Under the pieces are notes generated by a model. That model saw nothing but the letters and a program-made list of their open reading frames with translations. It had not been told where the DNA came from and made no database searches. A stretch of 64,000 nt of DNA from CAYMZZ01 sp964395095 (GTDB taxonomy: Bacteria > Bacteroidota > Bacteroidia > Chitinophagales > Chitinophagaceae). Positions within the stretch are counted from its first letter, which is position 1; each line of letters opens with the position of its first letter. The translations under genes and the position numbers were made by a program. Below, in pieces: positions 39,166-48,585 of the stretch. The DNA lies in assembly GCA_964395095.1 (NCBI GenBank), contig CAYMZZ010000001.1:248001-312000 (forward strand), read 5' to 3'.

Positions 39166-40101
39166 ATGGAATATATAGGACTGGATCGGCAGATCCGCAG
39201 AAATAACGCGAATTCGATCATCCTACTGATCGCGTTCCCTGTGCTGCTGCTGGGCATGACCTACCTTTTCGTGTACCTGGCGTTTAGCCATGATGCCGTT
39301 GAAAGCAATAGACTTTTTTGGCAGTACCTTCCCTATGTGCTGGCTGGCACGGGTATCTGGTTTCTTATTGCATGGATGTTGCATGCCTTTATGATCAGGA
39401 CGGCAACCGGCAGCCGCCCGCTGAACCGGATGGAAAACAAACGGGTTTACAACCTGCTTGAAAACCTTTGTATCGCACAGGGAATGGTCATGCCGAAGCT
39501 ATATGTTATTCACGACAACTCCCTGAATGCCTTTGCCAGCGGATTGAATCAGCGTAGCTTTTCCATCTCTGTTTCGCAGGGCTTACTGGAAAAATTGGAT
39601 GATGAGGAATTGGAAGGGGTGCTGGCCCATGAGCTGGCGCATATCCGCAACCGCGATGTGCGGGTACTGATCATCTCCATAATTTTCGTCGGCATCTTTG
39701 CTTTCCTCGCCGAAGTGGCTTTCCGCAGCCTTCGCTTCAGTGGCCGGCGCAGCAGCAATCGCGACTCAAAGGGCAGCGGCGCCATTATCCTGATTGCCAT
39801 CGTTATTACGGCCATCGCCTACCTCATTTCGCTGCTTCTACGTTTTGGCATCAGTCGTAAACGGGAATACCTGGCCGATGCGGCCGCCGCCGATATGACC
39901 AAAAGACCCGGCGCCCTGGCTTCTGCACTCCGGAAATTGTCGGCCGACCCCTATATAGAAGCCGTGGAAAGCCGCGATATAGCGCAGCTATTTATTCAAA
40001 ACCCTAAACCTTCTGCACATAAATCCGCATCATGGGATAATATGTTCGCCACCCACCCTCCCATCGAAAAAAGGATTGCGCTTCTGGAACAATTTGTATA
40101 G
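39166..40101 (+). CDS. M48 family membrane metalloprotease (HtpX-like)
   Basis: A 311-residue zinc protease. Two membrane helices lie at residues 17-40 and 54-75; the zinc motif HELAH is at residues 155-159, and the third ligand Glu is in REYLADAAAADMTKRPGALA. A second pair of hydrophobic segments (165-185, 205-225) follows the motif as in HtpX. It degrades or clips membrane proteins. It follows lemA and is followed 28 bases later by an outer-membrane barrel gene, so all three may be one envelope-related operon. Confidence 0.93.
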   Translation: MEYIGLDRQIRRNNANSIILLIAFPVLLLGMTYLFVYLAFSHDAVESNRLFWQYLPYVLAGTGIWFLIAWMLHAFMIRTATGSRPLNRMENKRVYNLLENLCIAQGMVMPKLYVIHDNSLNAFASGLNQRSFSISVSQGLLEKLDDEELEGVLAHELAHIRNRDVRVLIISIIFVGIFAFLAEVAFRSLRFSGRRSSNRDSKGSGAIILIAIVITAIAYLISLLLRFGISRKREYLADAAAADMTKRPGALASALRKLSADPYIEAVESRDIAQLFIQNPKPSAHKSASWDNMFATHPPIEKRIALLEQFV

Positions 40102-40129
40102 CGCATCGTTTATCCAGCAATTACCCAGT

Positions 40130-41263
40130 ATGTTTCGAAAACTCATTCTTCTATTCGCTTTTTGGTCCCTTCTACCCGAGTTGCCTGCACAGGAAAGAGA
40201 AAGGAGCTGGCTTCGTCGCTTTGTGGAGCGATCCCTGGCCGACACCTCCGCTCCCGGGCAACGAAGCCTGCGGGCCTATCCTACCCTTGCCTATGCACCG
40301 GAAACCAGTTTTGAAATCGGTTTGGCATCCCTGCTGCTTTACCAGCCCCGTGGGGATACCACTAATCGACTCAGCGAAATCAATGCCTTCAGCTTTGTAA
40401 CGGTGAACGGACAGTATGGAATATGGATTGATAACGCGCTTTACACCCACCAGGACAAATGGTTCTTCCTCGGACGTACGCGCTGGCAGCGATTTCCACT
40501 GCTCTATTATGGGGTTGGCCCATCCAGTTCCGGAAAAGATGCAGCTGTTGTTGACGGCAACTACCTCCTGCTGCGCCACCGGATCCTGAAAAAAATACGA
40601 CCAAACCTGTTTGCGGGTTTTGAATTTGATTACCAGAAATTATACCGTAGCCGCTTCGAAAATCGCGAAACAGAACCCTTGCCCTTTCCGGAGGGTGCCA
40701 ACGGAAGCGACAACCTGGGCCTTGGCGCCGCACTGGTTTATGATAACCGCCATAATGCGCTGAATGTACGCAAAGGGCTGTTTGTAGAACTTGCCTACCT
40801 CCGCTATAATGATAAATTTCTGAGTGACTATGATTTTCATTCTGTAAACCTCGATCTGCGTTCATTTCACGATATGGGTAACCAGCAGGTGCTGGCCTGG
40901 CAGGTGTATGGACAGTTCCTGAAAGGCACCGTCCCCTTTAATCAGATGTCGTTGCTGGGCGGCGATATGATGATGCGCGGTTACTACCAGGGACGCTATC
41001 GCGACCGGAATCAATTGAGTGCACAGGTTGAATACCGTTTTCTTCCCCTGCCCTTCAGCCGCCGCTTTGGGGCTGTTGTTTTCGGCGGCATGGGTACCGT
41101 GGCGCCCTCGGTGGATGACTTCAGAGCTAAATATGCCCGGTTCACCGCAGGTGCCGGGGTACGCTATTTACTGTTCCGGAAGCGCGATATTTTTATCCGG
41201 CTCGATGTGGGCTTTACACGCGAAGGACCCGGCTTCTACCTCTACACGGGCGAAGCATTCTGA
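40130..41263 (+). CDS. BamA/TamA-like outer membrane barrel protein
   Basis: A 377-residue protein with signal peptide (MFRKLILLFAFWSLLPELPAQ, start at 40130). The mature part is a beta barrel of the surface-antigen (Omp85) type: LPFPEGANGSDNLGLGAALV with YDNRHNALNVRKGLFVELAY, the MSLLGGDMMMRGYYQGRYRD segment (RGY of the barrel lid motif), and a C-terminal aromatic strand (REGPGFYLYTGEAF). POTRA domains are absent or at most rudimentary, as in the small Omp85-like proteins of Bacteroidota. Cargo unknown. Confidence 0.85.
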   Translation: MFRKLILLFAFWSLLPELPAQERERSWLRRFVERSLADTSAPGQRSLRAYPTLAYAPETSFEIGLASLLLYQPRGDTTNRLSEINAFSFVTVNGQYGIWIDNALYTHQDKWFFLGRTRWQRFPLLYYGVGPSSSGKDAAVVDGNYLLLRHRILKKIRPNLFAGFEFDYQKLYRSRFENRETEPLPFPEGANGSDNLGLGAALVYDNRHNALNVRKGLFVELAYLRYNDKFLSDYDFHSVNLDLRSFHDMGNQQVLAWQVYGQFLKGTVPFNQMSLLGGDMMMRGYYQGRYRDRNQLSAQVEYRFLPLPFSRRFGAVVFGGMGTVAPSVDDFRAKYARFTAGAGVRYLLFRKRDIFIRLDVGFTREGPGFYLYTGEAF

Positions 41264-41284
41264 AAGGATCACCCAATCAGGTCT

Positions 41285-42016
41285 TTAGAATCTTGTGCCC
41301 AGGTAATGTGGCAGCATCGCCCGCCAGGTGGGCCAGTCGTGCGTCCACTCGGTACCCCATATATCCAGTTCGTACCAGATACCCTTGTCGTAAAGGATAC
41401 GCGCAAAACGACCACTGGCACCGGGATCCTCATAACTTCCGCTTCCGGATAGAATATGAATATGTTTGCTGCTCCGGATTTGCTCCAGTATATGATGATC
41501 GGTGAGATTGGGTAAATAATGTTCGGGGCTGTTGAAATATACATTATCGTCATAATGCCCCTTCGTATATTCCATCAGGTTGTAAACGCCACTCATGGCA
41601 ATTACGCCATTGATAATATCCGGTCTTTTCAAAAATAGATTCATGCTGTGTAAAGCACCAAATGAAGCGCCGCAGGTAATGATGGGCGTTTCCCAACTGG
41701 AGGTATTGCGGATGAAGGGAACCACTTCCTCATGCACGTATTGATTCCATTGCTGATGACGGGCTGATTTATGAAAGGGCTCAGCAGAAGGATTCATCCA
41801 GCTCTCGTTATTAATGGAATCAATGGAATAAACTTTCACGCGACCCGCCTCAATAAACGGCGCCAGGCTATCGATCAATTGAAAACGTTCATACTCGAGA
41901 TAGTCGGCAGCGGCTGTTGGAATCAACAATAAAGCAAAGCCATAATTGCCATAAGTGGCTACCGGCATCTCTTTTTGTAGGGCGGGACTGAACCAATGGG
42001 TTAATGTTCTTTTCAT
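41285..42016 (-). CDS. Esterase-like alpha/beta hydrolase
   Basis: A 243-residue alpha/beta hydrolase of the putative-esterase type. The nucleophile motif is CGASFGALHSMN (Ser), with a helix and strand on either side; DPGASGRFARIL and the His in TEWTHDWPTW may give the Asp and His. The N-terminal EMPVATYGNYGFALLLIPTA matches the start of this group. No signal peptide, so cytoplasmic. Substrate unknown. Confidence 0.85.
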   Translation of the reverse strand: MKRTLTHWFSPALQKEMPVATYGNYGFALLLIPTAAADYLEYERFQLIDSLAPFIEAGRVKVYSIDSINNESWMNPSAEPFHKSARHQQWNQYVHEEVVPFIRNTSSWETPIITCGASFGALHSMNLFLKRPDIINGVIAMSGVYNLMEYTKGHYDDNVYFNSPEHYLPNLTDHHILEQIRSSKHIHILSGSGSYEDPGASGRFARILYDKGIWYELDIWGTEWTHDWPTWRAMLPHYLGTRF

Positions 42017-42401
42017 TCCAATTCTTTGGCTAAATATATTTTTAAATCAACAACTTTCCCGTTTTCAGTCTATGGCGGCTGAAATTAGTGGAAAGACTTT
42101 GATAAATATCAAATAATCGGCAATTAGCTTGGTTTTGCGCTTACGTAGAACTACCTTAGTTTTTGGTATTTTTACGGTCACAAAAATGTGAACAGAGGGC
42201 AAATGCGACAAAGGGGCTGATGAGGCTCAACCTTAGTCGTTGATAATCCGTTACTTATAAGAACGCACTCTCCATCATGTATCCAACCCGTTGATTTTCG
42301 GAATTTTAGACAGAAAAATCTGGAATACAGCAGTTTGGAATATTGGCCGGTATTAACCGATTTTTATAGTACAAAACAAGAACAAGCACAAGTTCACACA
42401 C
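42017..42401. other. Intergenic region without recognised feature
   Basis: 385 bases between divergent genes. No open frame of note, no complete promoter match and no repeat tract. It should contain the promoters of the esterase and the receiver-domain gene. Confidence 0.5.
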
Positions 42402-42812
42402 ATGGAGAAACAGATTCGGGTCATCCTGGTGGATGACCATCAGGTGGTGCGTGATTCCTGGAAATTTTTGCTCGACCGAAACCCACGCTTCACCATTATT
42501 GGCCAATGTAAAGACGGCCAGGAAGCTATTGCCAAGGCACTGGAACTAAGACCTGACGTCATGCTGATGGATATCAATATGACGCCTGTCAACGGTTTTG
42601 AGGCCACAACGGCTATAGTGGCCAAAGCTCCTGAAATCAGGATTATTGGTGTTTCGGCCAACAACCATCCCAGTTACGCGCAAAAGATCCTTGCCCTGGG
42701 TGGCTGGGGTTTTGTTACGAAGAGCTCACCCTTTGATGAGCTGATGGGTGCCATTGAAAAGGTATTTGATGGCGAGAAATATATTTGCAAGGAAGTGGCA
42801 CGCGATGCCTGA
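42402..42812 (+). CDS. Receiver-only response regulator
   Basis: A 136-residue single receiver domain: RVILVDDHQVVRDSWKFLLD (acidic pocket), DVMLMDINMTP (phospho-Asp), GVSANN and the Lys in FVTKSSPFDE. After the domain there are only about 12 residues, so the usual LuxR-type output is missing. By sequence style it derives from a NarL-type regulator. It may work as a phosphate relay or through protein contacts. No kinase is adjacent; valS starts 121 bases downstream. Confidence 0.9.
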   Translation: MEKQIRVILVDDHQVVRDSWKFLLDRNPRFTIIGQCKDGQEAIAKALELRPDVMLMDINMTPVNGFEATTAIVAKAPEIRIIGVSANNHPSYAQKILALGGWGFVTKSSPFDELMGAIEKVFDGEKYICKEVARDA

Positions 42813-42933
42813 TTAATCAGCCCTGGCCGAACAGCCATTCCTGCAGATTTTCCCTCCCGGAATACCCGGTTCCTGCTTACCTTTGCGGCCGTTACGGCAT
42901 GTTTTGCATGCCTGTTAAATCGTATCTACCCGC

Positions 42934-45549
42934 ATGGCAATCAGTAAGAATTTTGAGCACCAGACCGCAGAGGAAAAATGGTACCGGCACTGGCTTGACA
43001 AAGGTTTTTTCCATAGCACACCCGACGAGCGGGAGGCCTATACCGTCGTGATCCCCCCACCCAATGTAACCGGTGTGTTGCATATGGGTCATTGCCTCAA
43101 CAATACCATTCAGGACATATTGGTGCGTCGCGCCCGGCTTCAGGGCAAAAATGCCTGTTGGGTTCCGGGTACTGACCATGCTTCCATAGCTACCGAGGCC
43201 AAAGTGGTACAAATGCTGCGCGAAAAAGGCATTGCCAAATCTTCGCTGAGCCGGGAAGCTTTTCTGGAGCATGCCTGGGAATGGAAAGAAAAATATGGCG
43301 GCATCATTCTTCAACAACTAAAGAAACTGGGTTGCAGCCTCGACTGGGACCGCACCAGCTTCACCATGGATCCTGATTACTACGAATCGGTGATTCGTGT
43401 TTTTGTAACCCTGTATGAGAAGGGCTATATCTACCGCGGCAAGCGGATGATCAACTGGGATGTAAAAGCCCTTACCGCCCTGAGCGATGAGGAAGTGATA
43501 CGCCGGGAGACCACACAGTCACTCTACCATCTCCGTTATGCCATCGAAGGGTCCGATGAATATATTACCATCGCCACGGTGCGTCCGGAAACCATCATGG
43601 GTGATACCGCCATTTGCGTGCATCCCAACGACATCCGTTACCAGCACCTGGTAGGCCGAAAAGCGATTGTACCCCTGATCAACCGTCCCATCCCCATCAT
43701 AGCCGACGATTATGTGGCTATGGAATTTGGCACCGGTGCGCTCAAGGTAACTCCCGCACATGATATGAACGATTACCAGTTGGGCGAAAAGCATGGGCTG
43801 GGAATCATTGATATCTTTAACGACAACGGTACACTCAACGAATCGGCTCAGATACTGGTGGGTGAAGAACGCTTTGCCGCCCGCAAACAGATTGTGCCCA
43901 TGCTGGAAGCGGCGGGTCACCTGGTGAAAACCGAGCCGTATACCAGCGAAGTGGGCTATTCTGAGCGTACCGATGCCGTGGTAGAGCCACGCCTGAGCCT
44001 GCAATGGTGGGTGCGCATGAAAGAACTGGCAGGACCCGCGCTGCAGGCGGTGGAGTCGGAAGAAATCCGCTTTTACCCCGGTAAGTTTCGCAACCTCTAC
44101 CGGCACTGGATGGAAAATATCCGTGACTGGTGTATTAGCCGCCAACTTTGGTGGGGGCATCGCATTCCTGCCTGGTACGATGGGGATGGGCAATTTGTGG
44201 TGGCTGAAAACGAAGAACAGGCACTGCTTCGCTATCGCGAAAAATATGGCAGGGATGCTGTATTGAAACAGGATGAAGACTGTCTCGACACCTGGTTCAG
44301 CTCCTGGCTCTGGCCATTTGAAGTATTCAAAGGACTCAGCCAACCCGATAATAAAGACGTAAACTATTATTACCCGACCAATACGCTCGTAACAGCGCCG
44401 GAAATCATTTTCTTCTGGGTAGCGCGTATGATTATGGCCGGCTATGAATTCCAGGGCAAGAAGCCTTTTAGCGAAGTTTATTTCACCGGTATTGTGCGCG
44501 ACAAGATCGGCCGGAAGATGAGCAAACAGTTGGGCAACTCTCCCGACCTGCTGGCCCTTATTGACCAATATGGCGCCGACGCCGTGCGCTTTGGCATACT
44601 GATCGCCTCCCCGGCCGGCAACGACCTGATGTGGGATGAAGCCAGCAACGAACAGGGGCTTCATTTCAACAACAAAATGTGGAATGCCCTGAAGCTGGTG
44701 AAAATATGGGAAGCTCGCCGCGCCCCTGCGCAACCCGAAGCACCCCAATTTGCCGTGCAATGGTTTGAGCAGCGCCTGCATCAGGCACGACAACAATTGG
44801 ATACCCTCTTCAAAGAATTTCGCCTGAGCGAAGCGCTTAAAACAATTTATTCCCTGATCTGGGATGATTTCTGTAGCTGGTATCTCGAATGGGTAAAACC
44901 CGGATACGAACAACCCATCGATTCCTCCATTTATGAAAGCACAGTAGGATTCTTCGAAGAACTGATGCAACTGCTGCATCCCTTTATGCCCTTTATTACC
45001 GAAGAAATTTATCACCAGCTCCGGGAGCGCAGCGAAAACCCTGACCTGACCATCAGCCGCTACCCTCAAACAAAACCGGCGGATGAAAAGATTTTGCAAA
45101 AAGCGGAGTTCCTCAAGGAAGTGATCAGCAGTATCCGCGACGCACGCACACGCGCCCAATTGAAACCCAAAGACAGTATTAAACTCTTTATCCAAAGCGC
45201 GGATGAAAGTAAATATGCGGAAACCGGTGGCATACTCTGCCGCCAGGTAAATGCCAGCGAATGGCAATTCGTAAAGGAAGCACCTGCCAACTGCATCAAC
45301 CTGGTTGTTCAAAAAGACAGTTTTTACCTGGATACACCCGTGAAACAGGATAGCGCCGCGCAAAAAGAAGAACTGGAAAAAGACCGACAGTACTTCCTCG
45401 GCTTTCTCGCCAGCGTGGACAAAAAGCTCAACAATGAAAAATTCGTTCAGAATGCCAGACCGGAAGTAGTGGAAAACGAAAGGAAAAAGAGGGCAGATGC
45501 GCTGGAAAAGCTGAAAGCGATTGAGGAAGTTTTAAGTAGTAAGTTGTAA
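42934..45549 (+). CDS. valS: Valine-tRNA ligase
   Basis: An 871-residue ValRS. It charges tRNA-Val with valine and edits threonine. The HIGH motif is HMGH in PPPNVTGVLHMGHCLN, the editing domain includes TVRPETIMGDTAICVHPND, the KMSKS motif is KMSKQ in GRKMSKQLGNSPD, and the C-terminal end (from SVDKKLNNEKFVQNARPEVV) is the family's coiled-coil arm. A -7 box TACCTTTG at 42878-42885 lies 48 bases upstream. The last residues SSKL and the stop are encoded by a low-complexity tract (AGTAGTAAGTTGTAA), so the natural C-terminus may have been altered; the coiled coil itself is complete. Confidence 0.97.
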   Translation: MAISKNFEHQTAEEKWYRHWLDKGFFHSTPDEREAYTVVIPPPNVTGVLHMGHCLNNTIQDILVRRARLQGKNACWVPGTDHASIATEAKVVQMLREKGIAKSSLSREAFLEHAWEWKEKYGGIILQQLKKLGCSLDWDRTSFTMDPDYYESVIRVFVTLYEKGYIYRGKRMINWDVKALTALSDEEVIRRETTQSLYHLRYAIEGSDEYITIATVRPETIMGDTAICVHPNDIRYQHLVGRKAIVPLINRPIPIIADDYVAMEFGTGALKVTPAHDMNDYQLGEKHGLGIIDIFNDNGTLNESAQILVGEERFAARKQIVPMLEAAGHLVKTEPYTSEVGYSERTDAVVEPRLSLQWWVRMKELAGPALQAVESEEIRFYPGKFRNLYRHWMENIRDWCISRQLWWGHRIPAWYDGDGQFVVAENEEQALLRYREKYGRDAVLKQDEDCLDTWFSSWLWPFEVFKGLSQPDNKDVNYYYPTNTLVTAPEIIFFWVARMIMAGYEFQGKKPFSEVYFTGIVRDKIGRKMSKQLGNSPDLLALIDQYGADAVRFGILIASPAGNDLMWDEASNEQGLHFNNKMWNALKLVKIWEARRAPAQPEAPQFAVQWFEQRLHQARQQLDTLFKEFRLSEALKTIYSLIWDDFCSWYLEWVKPGYEQPIDSSIYESTVGFFEELMQLLHPFMPFITEEIYHQLRERSENPDLTISRYPQTKPADEKILQKAEFLKEVISSIRDARTRAQLKPKDSIKLFIQSADESKYAETGGILCRQVNASEWQFVKEAPANCINLVVQKDSFYLDTPVKQDSAAQKEELEKDRQYFLGFLASVDKKLNNEKFVQNARPEVVENERKKRADALEKLKAIEEVLSSKL

Positions 45550-45692
45550 GTTTTAAGTTGTGAGTTTGGTTTAGGGTTTAGGGTTTAAGGGAAAAGTAAT
45601 GAACACCATTCAACTCTAAACTTTAAACTCTAAACTTTAAACCCTAAACCAAACGTACAACGTAAAACGTATAACGTAATACGTAATACGTC
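45535..45692. repeat. Inverted composite tract between convergent genes
   Basis: Left half: AGTAGTAAGTTGTAAGTTTT, AAGTTGTGAG, then GGTTTAGGGTTTAGGGTTTA. Right half: CAACTCTAAACTTTAAACTC, TAAACTTTAAACCCTAAACC, then ACGTACAACGTAAAACGTAT with AACGTAATACGTAATACGT. The GGTTTAGGG/AACCCTAAACC parts are complementary and form the base of a long stem. Four flavours occur in one element. It lies exactly between the ends of valS and the gene at 45696, and overlaps the valS stop. Confidence 0.75.
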
Positions 45693-45695
45693 TCT

Positions 45696-48551
45696 TCATC
45701 GCGGAATAATCGATACCGGCAGCACAATCTCCACCACCGTTGCCCCGGTTTGCCCGGAAACAAAATCACGATTGAGCAAATGACTTACCCTTAGTCCGAA
45801 ACTAAGCTCATACTGATTCCACCATTTGGTATCGAAAAAAAGTTCGCCACCTACGCTGTTTTGAAAACTGAGGGGTCGCTTGTTTACATCAAAAGCCTTG
45901 GCATAATCGTAAAAGGCATTGGCCCGCAGGCGTTGGAGATAAAATATATTTCCAAAACCCCAGTCGGGATAAAGCAGGGGAAAATGGTAATTACTTCTAA
46001 TGCCATAGATCCTCGCAAAATAGGCTGCAATATAGCCGCGTGAATAGGGAAACCGGTTGGCAAAGCGCACATCCTGTGTACCGGTTTCCTGCCAGGCAAA
46101 ATTGAAAATCAGGTTATGGGTATTGGCTAAACCTGGCAGGTACACCGCCGCCGTACCAAGAAACTGACGGCTGCTGTAATTGGTAACCGCGTGCCGGAAT
46201 TGCAGCGATAAAGCATAGCCGAGCCGCGGATAAATATGCTGCACCGCCGATTCTACCTGCTCACTCAGGCTGATATAATGCTGCATGTATAAAAACCGGG
46301 TGTTCCCCAGCGAATCCTTATAAAAATCCCTGTTAAACTCCTGGTTGAAGAATAAATTACTGCCTGCGGTAAAACTGCGATAGGTTTGTTTGCGGGCCCA
46401 GCTCAAAGGTACACTCAGGCCAATCCGGGTATCCATTTGATCCCAGGTACGCACACGATTACCAATAGTTTGCTGGCGGCCAAAGGTATACTGTGTGCCG
46501 AGGTTAAGATGCGTAAACCATTTACCATAAACGGCACTTAAACCTGCGGCGCTGGTGCGTTCATTTTCATTGTACAAGTAATACACCTGGGTCTCCAGGG
46601 TATTCAACACGTTTTGTCCATACAGGGAGAAGGTAAACTCCGGATCTTCATAATAAGGCCTCCAGCTATGGAAATTTAAAAGCCTTGTGCCTTTGCGGTA
46701 GGGTTTGTCTTCAAACTGCCGGGGAACCAGTTTATCGGGTAAATAGCTTTCTGTCGCATTGGCCTGCGCCACGGGGTAAGAAATGGCCAGGCGCTGCAGC
46801 AAAATTTCAGGTATGGGTTTCCATCGTGTTTCTGCCAGATTTGCCTGTTGCAGTTGAAACCCATCCGCGGTAAAGGCCGACCAGCTAATCTTGCCGTTGG
46901 CAACATTTACCTGATAGTTCCCCAGTTCCCAGCGACTGTCCATTTCTTCTATATCCCCTCCGCCTGCCGGCACCCGAAAAAGATTATCCAGCCCGCCATA
47001 GCTGGCGGAGAAATAGATATAGCCTCCCTCCAGGCAGGGATAACCCAACACATTGAAAGAAGCCGGCGTAAGGTAGTATAGTCCCGAGCCATCGGCACGC
47101 ATCCTTGCCAGGGCCATGCGGCCGCTTTTATCGCGGAGCGCAGCCACCAGGCTGTCTTCGCCCAGAAATTTGGGATCGGTATACACCAGCACATCCGCAT
47201 GCGATATGCGGTTTAGTACTTCGCCGCTGACCACATCCAGAATATGCAATTCACTGATTCCTGATTTGTTGTTCTCCACAGCAACCACCTTATTGCCGGA
47301 AGGGGAAATATCCGGCGTAAAGTACTTACTCTTACGGGTAAGGGTGGTTTGTTCGCGGGTTTCAATATCAAAGATTCGTATCACGCTGTAATCGCGCCAG
47401 CCCCAGCGGTGATCCGATTCATAAGCCGCGTACACTACCTTGCCATTGCGATAACTGAACTGGTCGCTGATGGCAATATCGCGGATGCGCAACCACTGTT
47501 CGCCTTGGCTGTCGCGCAGGTAAAATGTGGGACGGCGATCATTGGCTTTCTTCAAATAGATCAGGCTATCGGGCGATACGGAATAAGGAAAGAGATAATT
47601 GGTCAGTACTTTTTGGTTGAGGGGCATCAGGGGATAAGGCCCGGCTTCAGCATTTTCCATATCCTTACCGAGTTCCGTGGCTATTGCCTGGTAATGTTGC
47701 CGTGCATTCTGCAAAAACTGCCGATAGCCAATCCCGGCATGCCGCTTCACCGCTTTTTGAAAGGGATAGAAGAGTCCTTTAAAGGCGGAAGCATCGCGGG
47801 TTACTTTTCCCCAAAATTCAGGCCCGTATTTTTCATATCCATAATTTACCAGGAGGTATCCCAGCCGGTAATGATCCGGCACATAGTCTTTGAGCGAACC
47901 ATTCCGCAATTTCATCCAGCTATAGTTTTTCTGTCCTTTCCACACTGCGGGATAGGCGCTGAAAAATCGTGGCAGCCGCCCCCTGCCCTGGTTGCTGAGA
48001 ATGGTTTCGGTATGTACGGCATCGCCTTCATAAAACCAATCCGGAATGGAAGCATTAATGGCGAGGGCATATCCTTCTTCGCCAAACAAGCCCTTCATCA
48101 GCCGGCTCGCCCCGTTATTAAAATTGTTGAACTGTTGTACATGCCGATATTCATGCAGGGCCAATTGATCTGGCCAACCCACAGAACCCTGGGCGAAATT
48201 GTCGGGTGCCGGGGTTAGGTAAAACTCGGAGCGAAAAGGCCCCAACCCCACATAACCATTGGCTACCGTAGTTTCGTTTTGCAGCACCACATTAACCTTG
48301 CGAAGCCTGTTGCCCAGCGAAAGGGGTTGCCTGGACGCCTGGTTATGCAATATGCTGGCCACCCTGCGTGCCTGGCTGTCGAGCCCCTGCGGATAAATTA
48401 CCCGCGCCGTGTCGGTATCCAACTGCCGCCATCGAACCTCCGGCGGAGTTGCGCCAAATCGCTGGGCATTCCCATTTTTTGGAAATGCTGCAAACAACAT
48501 CAGCAAAAATAAGATCCAATGCTTTCGATAGCTACCCGGATTCCACTGCAT
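45696..48551 (-). CDS. Metallopeptidase-like / beta-propeller / outer-membrane barrel protein
   Basis: A 951-residue exported protein (signal about residues 1-29, ending GNAQ). Residues 60-290 hold a gluzincin-like pattern: HEYRH at 133-137 and PDWFYEGDAV with Glu175 as third ligand. Residues 310-600 are TolB-like repeats (FTPDISPSGNKVVAVENNKS, VYTDPKFLGEDSLVAALRDK). From about 620 the chain shows alternating aromatic strands ending in VVEIVLPVSIIP, as in an outer-membrane barrel. The layout suggests a surface or periplasmic protease-like domain tethered to a barrel, but activity is not shown. It is commonly annotated only as hypothetical or TolB-like. Confidence 0.8.
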   Translation of the reverse strand: MQWNPGSYRKHWILFLLMLFAAFPKNGNAQRFGATPPEVRWRQLDTDTARVIYPQGLDSQARRVASILHNQASRQPLSLGNRLRKVNVVLQNETTVANGYVGLGPFRSEFYLTPAPDNFAQGSVGWPDQLALHEYRHVQQFNNFNNGASRLMKGLFGEEGYALAINASIPDWFYEGDAVHTETILSNQGRGRLPRFFSAYPAVWKGQKNYSWMKLRNGSLKDYVPDHYRLGYLLVNYGYEKYGPEFWGKVTRDASAFKGLFYPFQKAVKRHAGIGYRQFLQNARQHYQAIATELGKDMENAEAGPYPLMPLNQKVLTNYLFPYSVSPDSLIYLKKANDRRPTFYLRDSQGEQWLRIRDIAISDQFSYRNGKVVYAAYESDHRWGWRDYSVIRIFDIETREQTTLTRKSKYFTPDISPSGNKVVAVENNKSGISELHILDVVSGEVLNRISHADVLVYTDPKFLGEDSLVAALRDKSGRMALARMRADGSGLYYLTPASFNVLGYPCLEGGYIYFSASYGGLDNLFRVPAGGGDIEEMDSRWELGNYQVNVANGKISWSAFTADGFQLQQANLAETRWKPIPEILLQRLAISYPVAQANATESYLPDKLVPRQFEDKPYRKGTRLLNFHSWRPYYEDPEFTFSLYGQNVLNTLETQVYYLYNENERTSAAGLSAVYGKWFTHLNLGTQYTFGRQQTIGNRVRTWDQMDTRIGLSVPLSWARKQTYRSFTAGSNLFFNQEFNRDFYKDSLGNTRFLYMQHYISLSEQVESAVQHIYPRLGYALSLQFRHAVTNYSSRQFLGTAAVYLPGLANTHNLIFNFAWQETGTQDVRFANRFPYSRGYIAAYFARIYGIRSNYHFPLLYPDWGFGNIFYLQRLRANAFYDYAKAFDVNKRPLSFQNSVGGELFFDTKWWNQYELSFGLRVSHLLNRDFVSGQTGATVVEIVLPVSIIPR

Positions 48552-48585
48552 GAAGATATTTTTATGACTTTCAGACTGAAAAAAC

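Noticed and set aside
45570..45660. Telomere-like TTTAGGG/CCCTAAA repeats as a linear replicon end
   Set aside because: They lie between genes in the middle of the segment, in few copies, and belong to the same tract family as the other flavours.
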